Below are positions 1-8,351 of a stretch of DNA of 64,000 nt, piece after piece; the stretch's first letter is position 1; the number at the start of each line of letters is the position of its first letter. The notes beneath the pieces were generated by a model. It saw only the letters and a list, made by a program, of their open reading frames with translations, made no database searches and had not been told where the DNA came from. Position numbers and translations under genes: made by a program. This DNA is from Rhodococcus sp. 14-2483-1-2 (GTDB taxonomy: Bacteria; Actinomycetota; Actinomycetes; Mycobacteriales; Mycobacteriaceae), in the NCBI RefSeq assembly GCF_002259405.1, contig NZ_NPFW01000008.1:155183-219182 (forward strand), written 5' to 3'.

Positions 1-19
1 ATGAAGAAGGGAGAGTGCA

Positions 20-562
20 GTGATCGAGAAGGCAGGCAAGAAGCCGGTGGCGAACCCCACCGCAGCCGTACCCGCAATCCTGTTCGCACTCGTCCTCATC
101 GGTGCCGGAGTGGTCCTCGGCCGCGAGGCACTGCTCGCCCTGGGTGCCATCGACGGCCCCGAGTGGGTCGAACCCGCCGCCACGAACCTGGACGGACTCA
201 CCGCGCAGCAGTGGATGCTGCCCGCAGGCATCGCCGCGGTCGTCGTGGGCTTCGTTCTGGTTTTCGCCGCGATCCGCCCCCGTCGGCGCACCCACCGCGC
301 CCTCTCCGAGCAGGACGTCTGGCTCCGCAAGGGCGACGTAGCAGCCGTTGCCCGCACCGCCGCTCTCGACAGCGTCGGAGTCGATTCTGCGACCGCCAAG
401 GCCGGCAACAAGAAGGTCACCGTCGCCGTGTCCACCGTCGCCGGCACTGACACCTCGGAGCTGAAGTCCTCCGTCGTCACCTCCGTGGACGACGCCCTCC
501 GCCCACTCGCGTCGGCTCCCAAGGTCCGCACCCGAGTGCGAACGACAGGACAACCATCGTGA
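20..562 (+). CDS. DUF6286-type small membrane protein
   Basis: A 180-residue protein with two membrane helices, about residues 16-36 and 66-86, followed by a basic stretch and a soluble C-terminal domain (about 100-175) rich in Val, Ala and Thr. This layout is like the membrane anchor proteins (AmaP type, DUF6286) that accompany Asp23/Gls24 alkaline-shock proteins in actinobacteria. The GTG start is preceded by a purine-rich ribosome site AAGGGAGAG at 7-15. Its stop overlaps the start of the next gene, which has the same layout, so the two are translationally coupled. The partner Asp23 gene, if present, lies left of the window. Function in envelope stress is inferred from family only. Confidence 0.75.
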   Translation: MIEKAGKKPVANPTAAVPAILFALVLIGAGVVLGREALLALGAIDGPEWVEPAATNLDGLTAQQWMLPAGIAAVVVGFVLVFAAIRPRRRTHRALSEQDVWLRKGDVAAVARTAALDSVGVDSATAKAGNKKVTVAVSTVAGTDTSELKSSVVTSVDDALRPLASAPKVRTRVRTTGQPS

Positions 563-1137
563 AACGCGCCACCGCTTCGGTCGACCGAACCAGCACCGCC
601 GTCGTCGGCCTTGCCCTGATCGCTCTGGGCGGCGGAGCAATCGCCTGGGAGCGCGGACAGTTTCCCGGCCGCGAACGTCTCGACGCGGCCTTCGTCGACA
701 CCGCCGTCGACGCAGGCTGGTGGCCCTGGGCTCTCGGAGCAGCAGCCATCGTCCTCGTTCTGCTCGGTCTGTGGTGGCTACTCGCCCACCTGCCGCGCCG
801 CTCGGTCGGCACCGTCGCTTTCGCGTCCACTGCGGATGCAGATGTCGACGGCCGGCTCAGTGTCGACCTGGGAACGGCTGCTCGAAGCGCCGCGAAGTCA
901 CTGGCCGCGCACGAAGGTGTCGTCTCGGCGACCGGTCGTTCGGTGTCCGACCGTGGTCAGAGAGTCGTCGAGATCACCGCGACGCTCGACCCAGCAGTCA
1001 CGTCACTCGACAAGGTGGCAAGCGCGGCGGCACAGACCCGCAACGAGATCGTGACGTCGCTGGACGGCACTCCCGCCGCGGTGCGAATCCTCCTGCAATG
1101 CGGCAAGTCTCGGAAGCAGGTCGTTCGCGTCAGCTGA
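559..1137 (+). CDS. Asp23-associated membrane protein (AmaP/DUF6286-like)
   Basis: A 192-residue protein with two membrane helices (about 12-30 and 54-76) separated by a short extracytoplasmic loop, then a C-terminal soluble domain of about 100 residues with alternating beta and alpha character, as in Asp23-like and AmaP proteins. The start is a GTG that shares GTGA with the stop of the upstream gene. The pair look like diverged duplicates. The stop overlaps by eight bases the stop of the convergent phosphatase-fold gene. The exact role is unknown; membrane anchoring of a Gls24/Asp23 protein is the best guess. Confidence 0.7.
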   Translation: MKRATASVDRTSTAVVGLALIALGGGAIAWERGQFPGRERLDAAFVDTAVDAGWWPWALGAAAIVLVLLGLWWLLAHLPRRSVGTVAFASTADADVDGRLSVDLGTAARSAAKSLAAHEGVVSATGRSVSDRGQRVVEITATLDPAVTSLDKVASAAAQTRNEIVTSLDGTPAAVRILLQCGKSRKQVVRVS

Positions 1138-2113
1138 CGCTCGAGGAGAACTCGATCTCCCCGATCAACCCATGGTGGTCCGATCCGGGGAGATCGATTC
1201 GCTCCAAGGACCGAGCATGACCGGTGTTGGTGAGGATATGGTCGATCCCGACGACGGCCGGTGTCCCCTTGTCCGTCGGATACGTGGGAATCAGTCCCAT
1301 CCCCAATTGCGCTGCGGCGTCCGAATATCCGGCGTCGAGCAGGTTGCGGAACTTCTTGTGCGAGTACGTCGTGTTGAAGTCGCCGCTGACGATCACCGGA
1401 CCGCTGCCCGCCGCTGCCTCCAAATCGTCTCGGAGCGTGTCCAATTCGGCGGTCCAGATATCGGCCGGGGTGATGTAGGCGGGACCGGGATGCACGGCCA
1501 GCAGCGTGACCGGCTCGGAACCGGGGATCTCGACCTCGGTGGCGAGATTCACCGGGCCGTACCCGTCGAGCTCACGGTTGTCCGAGATCGGGAATCGGCT
1601 GTAGATTCCGGCCCCACCGCCGCCTGTCACGTGCGGCTGGAGGTAGCGGTAGGGAAAGAGCTCTTCCATGCCGGCGTCACGCAGACCGATGACCGATGCG
1701 TCGGTCAATTCCTGAATCGTGACGACATCGACGGCGCTGTCGCGGGCCTGCCCGACCACGACAGTCGGATCGGCCAGCCCGATCATCAGATTCGCCTGCA
1801 TCACGCGCAGTCGTACGCCGTCGGAGCTCGTGCCGTCCTCGGGTGCCGCGTCCGCAACGTAGAGCGGTGCGTACGCGAATGCGCCTGCAGCGAGCACCAG
1901 CGCGGAGACTCCCGCCAGAACCCAGCGTCGACCGATCAACGCCACCAGGGCAGCGACGACGACGGCGACGAACATCAACGGAGCGAACGACGCGAGCGCG
2001 ATCAGCACGTTGACCCGGGTGTCGGTGTAGTAGACGCCCATCGCCACGAGCCCGGTGGCGATGCCCAGAATGGCGATCGTGCCGGTGAGTATTCGTATCC
2101 AGGTTCGTCGCAT
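1130..2113 (-). CDS. endonuclease/exonuclease/phosphatase-fold membrane protein
   Basis: A 327-residue protein with three N-terminal membrane helices within the first ~85 residues and an extracytoplasmic EEP-fold catalytic domain. Active-site motifs are visible in order: VTIQE (metal-binding Glu), VHPGP, SGDFNTT (Asp/Asn), GIDHILT and the terminal GSDHHGL (Asp-His). This matches the membrane-anchored EEP phosphodiesterases of actinobacteria, whose substrates may be nucleic acids or phospholipid head groups. The start chosen is the ATG at 2113 beginning MRRTWIRIL, just 14 bases after the lipase stop. A longer start at 2221 would overlap the lipase gene and add a non-membrane extension. It is probably co-transcribed with the lipase. 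Confidence 0.85.
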   Translation of the reverse strand: MRRTWIRILTGTIAILGIATGLVAMGVYYTDTRVNVLIALASFAPLMFVAVVVAALVALIGRRWVLAGVSALVLAAGAFAYAPLYVADAAPEDGTSSDGVRLRVMQANLMIGLADPTVVVGQARDSAVDVVTIQELTDASVIGLRDAGMEELFPYRYLQPHVTGGGGAGIYSRFPISDNRELDGYGPVNLATEVEIPGSEPVTLLAVHPGPAYITPADIWTAELDTLRDDLEAAAGSGPVIVSGDFNTTYSHKKFRNLLDAGYSDAAAQLGMGLIPTYPTDKGTPAVVGIDHILTNTGHARSLERIDLPGSDHHGLIGEIEFSSSVS

Positions 2114-2127
2114 CAGCCCGAGAGTAG

Positions 2128-3426
2128 CTACGCCCGGATGCCGACGACCAACGCTGTGATGGTTGTCCAGGTCAGCGACAACAACCCGCGCACCGCCGAG
2201 AGCGAGAACGCTGTGGACCACACCGTTCGCGTCGACGGTTCCTCGACCGGCAGGCCGGCGAATCGATCGGCCAGCCAGTCCAGTGTCAGCGGCGCGCTGA
2301 GCGGGTGCAGCGACAGGTGTTCGCTCAGCCGATCTCGTAGATAGGTCACGTGGGCACCCGCCTCGATGTACCGATCCACCTGCCCGTCCACGTCGTCGAC
2401 GGCAATGATCTGATCGTGCACCGACTGAACGACCAGCAGCGGTGCCGTCGGAGCCGTTCGGCCCGGCTGAATGTCCTGGAACACCTGCACGATCTCGGGC
2501 AGAGCCAGCAAGTCTGCCAACGGAACGTCGATGTAGCGGTCCAGATCGTGCCGCGCGAGGCGGGTGACAGCCCGGACGGTCGTCATGTTCTCGACGGAAT
2601 CGAGAATGCGCATTCCGTCCTCGTCCACGTACTGGCGAATGACCCGGTCCAGCTCGGGATAGGTGCGTCGCAGACCCGCAACCACCAGTGTCGGCAACGC
2701 CGAATGGAACGTTGCGTTAAGCCTGGTGAACGCCGAACCTGGATCTCCGACGGGCGAGCCGAGGGCGGCACCGACCACTTCGATCTCCGGAGCGTATTCC
2801 GGCGCCATCTCCGCCGCCCAGGATGTCGCGAGCCCGCCGCCCGAGTAGCCCCACAGCGCTACCGGCGTGGTCGAATGCCGTTCCAGCGGCTCGAACGACA
2901 GCGCCGCGCGAACGGCGTCGAGCGTGCAGAACCCGGGTTCCTGCGGCGAACCCCAGTGACCGTCGGGACCCTCGTGGTCCGGGATCGAGATGGTCCAACC
3001 ACGGCGCAGGGCGTGCAGTACCAGCAGGAACTCGAACTGCGGAACCGCACCGAACGCCCGCGAGCCACGCCGAAGCGCATAGGACGGGAAACACGAGGAT
3101 GCGACGCCGTCGATCGCACACTGATACGACAGCAGCACCGGCTGGGCATCCCGCGGGCGCAGCACAGTCGTGACGCTGGCCTGCGGAAAACCACCGAGAT
3201 CAGCGGTGCGATAGAGCAGCTGCCAGGCGTCGACTCGCTGGCGCACGCGACCGAACATCGCGACCTCGACCGGCCGCACCTTGAGAATCGTGCCCGGTAG
3301 AGCTGCTTCGTACCCCTCGGGCGCAGTGTAGAAAGGGTCGTCCTCGGGCCTGGTCGCGTCGCTCCGGCTCGGTGCTCGTTCCACCGGCCAGGGCTGTTCG
3401 TCCCCCAATGATCTGTCGACGCTCAT
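2128..3426 (-). CDS. secretory-lipase family alpha/beta hydrolase
   Basis: A 432-residue protein of the LIP (secretory lipase) family. The nucleophile elbow is GYSGGG with Ser about residue 195. The acidic residue and histidine lie in the C-terminal third (VHDQIIAVDD and SEHLSLHP). Relatives hydrolyse triacylglycerols or other esters. No clear signal peptide is seen after the ATG start, although family members in mycobacteria are often surface-associated. Two Cys residues at about 103 and 112 could form a disulfide. It precedes the EEP-fold gene by 14 bases, which suggests an operon. Confidence 0.85.
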   Translation of the reverse strand: MSVDRSLGDEQPWPVERAPSRSDATRPEDDPFYTAPEGYEAALPGTILKVRPVEVAMFGRVRQRVDAWQLLYRTADLGGFPQASVTTVLRPRDAQPVLLSYQCAIDGVASSCFPSYALRRGSRAFGAVPQFEFLLVLHALRRGWTISIPDHEGPDGHWGSPQEPGFCTLDAVRAALSFEPLERHSTTPVALWGYSGGGLATSWAAEMAPEYAPEIEVVGAALGSPVGDPGSAFTRLNATFHSALPTLVVAGLRRTYPELDRVIRQYVDEDGMRILDSVENMTTVRAVTRLARHDLDRYIDVPLADLLALPEIVQVFQDIQPGRTAPTAPLLVVQSVHDQIIAVDDVDGQVDRYIEAGAHVTYLRDRLSEHLSLHPLSAPLTLDWLADRFAGLPVEEPSTRTVWSTAFSLSAVRGLLSLTWTTITALVVGIRA

Positions 3427-3486
3427 GTGCCACCGCTTCTTGTCCGAGTCTCGCCGTCACACTAACTTGCCCTCGACGACCCCATT

Positions 3487-4782
3487 TCATGCAGCCTGCT
3501 GCCAATTGGTGATCAGGACATCGGTCGCGTAGCTGAGGTCGAGGCCTTCACCACCCCAGTTCGGGACGATGGCGTCGGGCGCGATGCCGCCGTACCGTCG
3601 CCTCATCTCGTCGGCGACTCCCGACATCGCGGGAGCGTGGATTACCTCGGTTCCCGACGGATGACGAAACGAGAAGCGTTGATCTCCACGGGCTTCGATG
3701 AAGAAGTAACCGTCGTGCAGCGCTCGATGGTGTTCGCCGCACAGCAGGACCAGGTTGTCGAGAGTGGTCTCACCACCGCGTGACCGATAGGTGACATGAT
3801 GCGCATGCATGAAGCGAGTACGGCCGCATCCCGGCACCGCGCAGCATCGGTCGCGAATGATCAACTGACGCAACTGGGTTCGGCTCGGAGCCTTGGCGGT
3901 GGCACTCCAACGCACGGTCTTGCCGAGGCGGCCGTGACCGACCGTCCGCACGACTGCGCAGCACAGCACCTGAGCCAACGTTTCGTCGTCCAGACCCGGG
4001 CCGTCGTCGAAATGGGCGTGATCGCATCCGGCTTCGGCACTGTTGCCGATGTGGACCAACACTTCCGCTGCCGGTGAGACAACCGGCGAATCCAGCGCAG
4101 CGCAGACCATCTCGGCCATGGCGATCATCGCCGGCACCGGATCGATGGGAGCGGGGGCGGCCCGATCTGCGCCGCGTTCCTCCTCCGTGCGGGTGCGTTC
4201 GTACTCCGCCCTGGTCAATGCAGCCATGATCCGTTTACCGTCCTCGGGCCGAAAGCGCGCCGTCAGCACGAGCGAGCCGTCGTCCTCGTCCCAGCGCCAC
4301 CGTCCGACGCACGGATCTCGGTCCACACCGTTCTGCCGAGTGGGACGCATCGCCTTCTTCAGACCACGGCAGAGCCGTTCGATATGTGCGGCGGGAGCAT
4401 CGAGCGCCTTCTGCAGCAGCGACGCCTCGTTCTCGGCCGTCGCCACCCGCGTCATCGCCCGTACCTTCGAGTACGAGACCGTGCCGCTCAGATACGCCGA
4501 GGTGATCAGCGGTAGCTCTCGCATCGCTTTGGCAACCCGCACCTGCTCACGGGCCGTGTGCAGGTCGACTCCCGCACGCCAGGACAACCAGTGCGCACAC
4601 GACCGCACTTCCCAGCCCGCCCATCCGCGTCGCACGTCGAACTCACCCACCAAGATCAGATACTGCGCCGACGCCGCAGCGATCTGACCGGCCAGAGCGC
4701 ATATCTCGGTTTCGATCTCTCTCGTCTCGATCCGTCCCGCCTCGGATCCCGTCTCGGCCATGTCGATCACGAACGCCCCCAT
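3487..4782 (-). CDS. DUF222 / 13E12-family HNH endonuclease
   Basis: A 431-residue protein with an N-terminal DUF222 region (about 20-300) and a C-terminal HNH domain. The HNH part shows CAVPGCGRTR, HAHHVTYRSRGG and the CGEHHRALH segment, with the zinc-binding Cys pairs and catalytic histidines present. This is the 13E12 repeat family, multi-copy in mycobacteria and rhodococci and often tied to mobile elements; its target is unknown. The ATG at 4782 lies four bases from an SOS-box-like palindrome. An alternative start is ATG 4761 (MAETGSE). No repeats or transposase genes flank it here. Confidence 0.88.
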   Translation of the reverse strand: MGAFVIDMAETGSEAGRIETREIETEICALAGQIAAASAQYLILVGEFDVRRGWAGWEVRSCAHWLSWRAGVDLHTAREQVRVAKAMRELPLITSAYLSGTVSYSKVRAMTRVATAENEASLLQKALDAPAAHIERLCRGLKKAMRPTRQNGVDRDPCVGRWRWDEDDGSLVLTARFRPEDGKRIMAALTRAEYERTRTEEERGADRAAPAPIDPVPAMIAMAEMVCAALDSPVVSPAAEVLVHIGNSAEAGCDHAHFDDGPGLDDETLAQVLCCAVVRTVGHGRLGKTVRWSATAKAPSRTQLRQLIIRDRCCAVPGCGRTRFMHAHHVTYRSRGGETTLDNLVLLCGEHHRALHDGYFFIEARGDQRFSFRHPSGTEVIHAPAMSGVADEMRRRYGGIAPDAIVPNWGGEGLDLSYATDVLITNWQQAA

Positions 4783-4785
4783 TCA

Positions 4786-4801
4786 TCGAATACATGTTCG
4801 A
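4786..4801 (-). promoter_or_regulatory. LexA (SOS) box-like operator
   Basis: The 16-base dyad TCGAATACATGTTCGA matches the actinobacterial LexA consensus TCGAAC-N4-GTTCGA at 11 of 12 arm positions. It lies immediately upstream of the DUF222-HNH gene, where LexA would block transcription. Some mycobacterial 13E12-family genes are known to carry LexA boxes, so DNA-damage induction of this nuclease is a reasonable inference. Confidence 0.65.
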
Positions 4802-4941
4802 CGAACAGTACGGTGGGGCACCGACAAGAACTTCTCGACGGGGTTCGACTCGTCCCCGCGGGGACGTCTCGGGCTTGCTTTCTGGCCGGTGGGCCCGATA
4901 CTGACACCAGATGCTGGTTCCGACCGAAGGGTGGTGCAGCC

Positions 4942-5841
4942 GTGGAGAGTACCGACACCTGGGGCATTGCCGGCGCGGAGTTCCTGCGGTGGTATCTACT
5001 CGCAGCCGTCCTCGCAGTGGCCCTGACGCTGGTGAGTAACCGGCTCGCTGCACATCGGTCCGCTTCGGCATCGCCGACCGGACGAGCCCTCACCCCACCC
5101 GAGGTCGGGGCGCTCACCAGCGACGACCAGGCGGTGATGGCGTCGTTGGCAATCCTGCGCGGTGCCGACGTGATCGATTCGCGGGGAAGTCGGCGGCGCA
5201 CCCTGACCGATTCCGAGCGCATGCAGCTGGATTGGTTCACGCGCGCCGTCCTCGAACGACTCGGCAGCGGAAAGGCACCCCTGGTTCGATCCCGGCTGGT
5301 GACGAACATGTCCGGTTCGTGTGCGCAGCTGCGTAACGCTCTCGTCGACGAAGGCTTGATGCACGGCGCCGCCGCGCAGCCCATGCTGCCCCGAACGTTC
5401 CCCATCCTCTTCGTCGCAGCCCTCGGGGTCGCACGCATCGTTGCAGGCATCGCGAACGGTAAGCCGGTCGGCTTCCTCGTCGGCATCGTCGTCCTGCTGC
5501 TCGTGGCACTTCCGTTCGCAGTTCGCCGACGACGTCGAACCGCACTCGGCGATGCCGAACTGCGACGCCTCCGCACCGAGAACGACTATCTCTCGCCACG
5601 CTCTCGCCCGTCCTTCACCGCCTACGGTCCGTCGCGCGCTGGCATGTCGGCCGCGCTCTTCGGAGCGGGAGCACTGATGCTGCTCGATCCAGCGATGGCG
5701 GGCGCGCTGAGCTACGGATCCGCTCACGCCGGCGGAGCTGCATCGTTCGGATTCGGCGGCGACAGCGGAAGCAGTGGCGACAGCGGCGGCGGTGACGGCG
5801 GTGGTGGCGGTGGCGGCTGCGGCGGCGGGTGCGGCGGGTGA
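4942..5841 (+). CDS. TIGR04222-type membrane protein with Gly/Cys-rich C-terminal tail
   Basis: A 299-residue membrane protein. An N-terminal helix (about 12-30) is followed by a basic soluble region (about 45-145) with LTPPEVGAL and Arg-rich segments, then two or three further hydrophobic segments between about 155 and 265. The last ~40 residues are almost only Gly, Ser, Asp and Cys and end in CGGGCGG (Cys293, Cys297). This is the layout of the TIGR04222 domain family. The GTG start at 4942 follows GAAGG. Its stop overlaps the GTG of the DUF692/MNIO enzyme gene. MNIO enzymes modify Cys residues in precursor peptides, so the tail is a candidate substrate. That is inference; the family has no experimentally established function that I know of. 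Confidence 0.8.
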   Translation: MESTDTWGIAGAEFLRWYLLAAVLAVALTLVSNRLAAHRSASASPTGRALTPPEVGALTSDDQAVMASLAILRGADVIDSRGSRRRTLTDSERMQLDWFTRAVLERLGSGKAPLVRSRLVTNMSGSCAQLRNALVDEGLMHGAAAQPMLPRTFPILFVAALGVARIVAGIANGKPVGFLVGIVVLLLVALPFAVRRRRRTALGDAELRRLRTENDYLSPRSRPSFTAYGPSRAGMSAALFGAGALMLLDPAMAGALSYGSAHAGGAASFGFGGDSGSSGDSGGGDGGGGGGGCGGGCGG

Positions 5842-6677
5842 GCATCGATGCCCTGCCTGCGGGCCTCGGAATCGGTTGGCGCTCCGAGATTTCGGGGATC
5901 ATCTCGCAATTGCCGGGTCTCGCGTTCTGCGAGGTGATCGCCGAATCGATCGGGGACCACGCACCGGAGCGCCTCACCGCGTTGGGCGTCCCCGTCGTCA
6001 CTCATGGAATCGCCCTGTCCCTGGGCGGTGCCGAGCCGGTCGAGCCGCACCGAATTGCGCACCTGGAACGGGTGGCGTCGATGCTCGGCTCACCGATCGT
6101 CAGCGAGCACGTCGCCTTCGTCCGCGCCGACGGAATCGAGGCCGGTCACTTGCTACCGGTGCCGCGGACTCGTGAAGCCCTGACGGTGCTGGCTCGCAAC
6201 ATCACGCGGACCCAGGACGGCCTTTCCGTCCCGCTGGCCGTGGAAAACATTGCGGCACTGTTCGATTGGCCGGACGACGAGCTCACCGAGAGCGAGTTTC
6301 TCACCGAGCTGGTCGAACGCACGGGCGTGTGTCTGGTGTTGGACATCGCCAACGTCCATGCCAACGCGCGCAACCGACGCCGTGACCCCTGGATCGAACT
6401 GACACGACTGCCCCTGGAACGAATTGCCTACTGCCACATCGCCGGTGGCACCGTTCGCGACGGCTTCTACCACGACACGCACACTGCATCCGTACCGGAG
6501 GAAGTGCTCGAGCTGCTCCGCACGTTCACCGCGGCAGGGCACCGCCCGCCGTTGATGCTCGAACGCGACGGCCATTACCCGCCCGAACACGAGCTGTTCG
6601 ACGAACTCGATGCGATCTCCGATTCCGCCGGCCTGACACGAATCACCCCGAACCGGCTGCTGGGCCGGACCACGTGA
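5838..6677 (+). CDS. DUF692 multinuclear iron oxidative enzyme (MNIO family)
   Basis: A 279-residue TIM-barrel protein of the DUF692/MNIO family, which uses two or three iron ions and oxygen to modify Cys and other residues of ribosomal peptides (MbnB, TglH and BufB are relatives). The metal ligands are all recognisable: THGIALSLGG (His56), SEHVAF (Glu90, His91), VENIAAL, LDIANVHANARN, YCHIAGG, the DTH motif and MLERDGHYP. The GTG at 5838 overlaps the upstream stop as GTGA. An in-frame GTG at 5829 is less likely. Its own stop overlaps the start of the next gene, so membrane protein, enzyme and oxidoreductase are translated as one coupled unit. Usual family length is 270-310. Confidence 0.9.
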   Translation: MSIDALPAGLGIGWRSEISGIISQLPGLAFCEVIAESIGDHAPERLTALGVPVVTHGIALSLGGAEPVEPHRIAHLERVASMLGSPIVSEHVAFVRADGIEAGHLLPVPRTREALTVLARNITRTQDGLSVPLAVENIAALFDWPDDELTESEFLTELVERTGVCLVLDIANVHANARNRRRDPWIELTRLPLERIAYCHIAGGTVRDGFYHDTHTASVPEEVLELLRTFTAAGHRPPLMLERDGHYPPEHELFDELDAISDSAGLTRITPNRLLGRTT

Positions 6678-8233
6678 ACGAGAACTTGGCGCGACGACAG
6701 AAGGAGCTGATCCGCGCACTCGTCGCGGGAGACCCGCTGCCCCCGGGGTTCGATTCGGCCACCATCGACGCCACGCGAACAGCTCTGCTGCGCAAGCGGG
6801 CAGCCGAGATCGCGGCTCGGTACCCGGCGGCGCCGTCGGCGCTGGGGGAGAGGTACGACGAGCTGTTCGACCGATGGGCGTCCGACCGACCCAAGACGTC
6901 CACCGCCGCCGATGCGAAAGCCTTCTACGAGGCGATGCGTCGGGCAGGGGAGTTGGACGCGACACATCCGGGACTGCCTGGGCAGCGAATGCCCTACATG
7001 GCCGAAGCCCGCAACTCTCTCGTGCGCTTTCGCAGTCCGCTGCGCGGGACGTGGTTGACGTCGCTGTTCGGTGCGGTGCTTCTCGTTGCGCTGCCGATCG
7101 TCACGGTGACGGGGTTGCTCTCGTACAGCGCCTACGGGCCGCAGTTCGGCCAGGCCAAACCCGGTGCCGTGGGGTGGCTGCGGTTGCCGTACTTCGACTG
7201 GCCCACCGACCCTGCCTGGCTGTACCAACTCACGCAGGGCCTGCATGTCGGGCTCGGGCTGATCATCGTGCCGCTCGTCATCGCCAAACTGTGGTCGGTG
7301 ATGCCCAAGCTCGTCGAACTGCCACCGGTTCGATCGCCTGCACATGCGCTCGAACGACTGTCGCTGTTGGCACTGGTCGGTGGCTTGCTGTTCGAGATCG
7401 TCACCGGTGTTCTCAACATCCAGTACGACTACGTGTTCGGTTTCGACTTCTACGCCGCTCACTACTTCGGTGCCTGGGTGTTCATCTCCGGATTTCTGGT
7501 CCACCTGGGTCTCAAGGTCCCGCTGATGTGGCGCACCCTGCGGTCCGAGTCGCTGATGGACGTTCTGCGCGCCCGCAACGAAGCGCCGGACCAGCAGACC
7601 GACGACAACCCTCCGTCGACCATGAGTCGACGCGGTGCCATCGGATTGGTCGCTGCAGGAATGGGTTTCATCGCCGTGCTGACGGTGGGACAGACGCTCG
7701 GGGGAGTGCTGCGCAAGGCAGCGATTCTGCTACCCCGCGGGCGCTCCTACGGTGATGGCCCCAACGACTTCCAGATCAACCGAACGGCCGAAGCCGCGGG
7801 GATCACCGAGGCGCAGACCGGAGCCGACTGGCAACTGACGATCAGCAGCGCAGCCGAGGACGCCGTCCCGATCGTGTTGACCCGAGGCAGGCTGCTGTCG
7901 ATGCCGCAGCGCACTGCCGAACTTCCGATCGCGTGCGTCGAAGGATGGTCCACCACGCAGACGTGGACCGGCGTCCCGTTGGCCGAACTCGCCGCGCTGG
8001 CAGGCGTCCCCGCACCGCGCTCGGCCGAGGTGAGCTCGCTGGAGCAGAACGGAGCCTTCACCCGTGCGGTGCTGCAGGGAAATCAAGCGGCGCATCCGGA
8101 CTCGTTGCTGGCCTTGAAGGTCAACGGTGTCGATCTCTCGCTCGATCACGGATTTCCCGCGCGCGTGATCGTTCCTGCCCTCCCGGGCGTCCACAACACC
8201 AAATGGGTCGCCGACATCGTGTTCCGTTCGTGA
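6674..8233 (+). CDS. MNIO-partner-like domain fused to cytochrome b and molybdopterin oxidoreductase
   Basis: A 519-residue three-part protein. Residues 1 to ~95 (RALVAGDPLPPGFD, a KRA segment and a YP motif) resemble the helical partner domain found beside DUF692 enzymes in actinobacteria (SCO6045-like) and, more distantly, DUF2063/BufC proteins. Residues ~115-310 form a four-to-five-helix cytochrome b561-like part with candidate haem histidines in QGLHVGLGL and FYAAHYFGAW. After a further helix (~325-345) a SuoX/YedY-like Moco domain follows, with the probable Mo-ligating Cys in IACVEGWS. The GTG start overlaps the MNIO stop. Fusion of a peptide-partner domain to a redox protein suggests electron transfer or docking for the modification enzyme; this is inferred. 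Confidence 0.82.
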   Translation: MNENLARRQKELIRALVAGDPLPPGFDSATIDATRTALLRKRAAEIAARYPAAPSALGERYDELFDRWASDRPKTSTAADAKAFYEAMRRAGELDATHPGLPGQRMPYMAEARNSLVRFRSPLRGTWLTSLFGAVLLVALPIVTVTGLLSYSAYGPQFGQAKPGAVGWLRLPYFDWPTDPAWLYQLTQGLHVGLGLIIVPLVIAKLWSVMPKLVELPPVRSPAHALERLSLLALVGGLLFEIVTGVLNIQYDYVFGFDFYAAHYFGAWVFISGFLVHLGLKVPLMWRTLRSESLMDVLRARNEAPDQQTDDNPPSTMSRRGAIGLVAAGMGFIAVLTVGQTLGGVLRKAAILLPRGRSYGDGPNDFQINRTAEAAGITEAQTGADWQLTISSAAEDAVPIVLTRGRLLSMPQRTAELPIACVEGWSTTQTWTGVPLAELAALAGVPAPRSAEVSSLEQNGAFTRAVLQGNQAAHPDSLLALKVNGVDLSLDHGFPARVIVPALPGVHNTKWVADIVFRS

Positions 8234-8351
8234 CTTCCAGCTGTGCGCTTTTCAAACCCCCGCGAATGGTAAAGAATCTTTCTTCGGTGGCCCGCGGGGC
8301 TGCCGACGAGGGTATGCCCTCGCCTGGATGAGTTCCGAAGGTCATGTCGCC

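Noticed and set aside
1172..2344. A 390-codon open frame opposite the phosphatase-fold and lipase genes
   Set aside because: It is the mirror of high-GC coding sequence, with low-complexity Arg/Gly/Gln composition and no family features.
8258..8299. CCCCGCG/CGCGGGG repeat after the molybdopterin gene as a terminator
   Set aside because: The loop is about 28 bases and no T-run follows.
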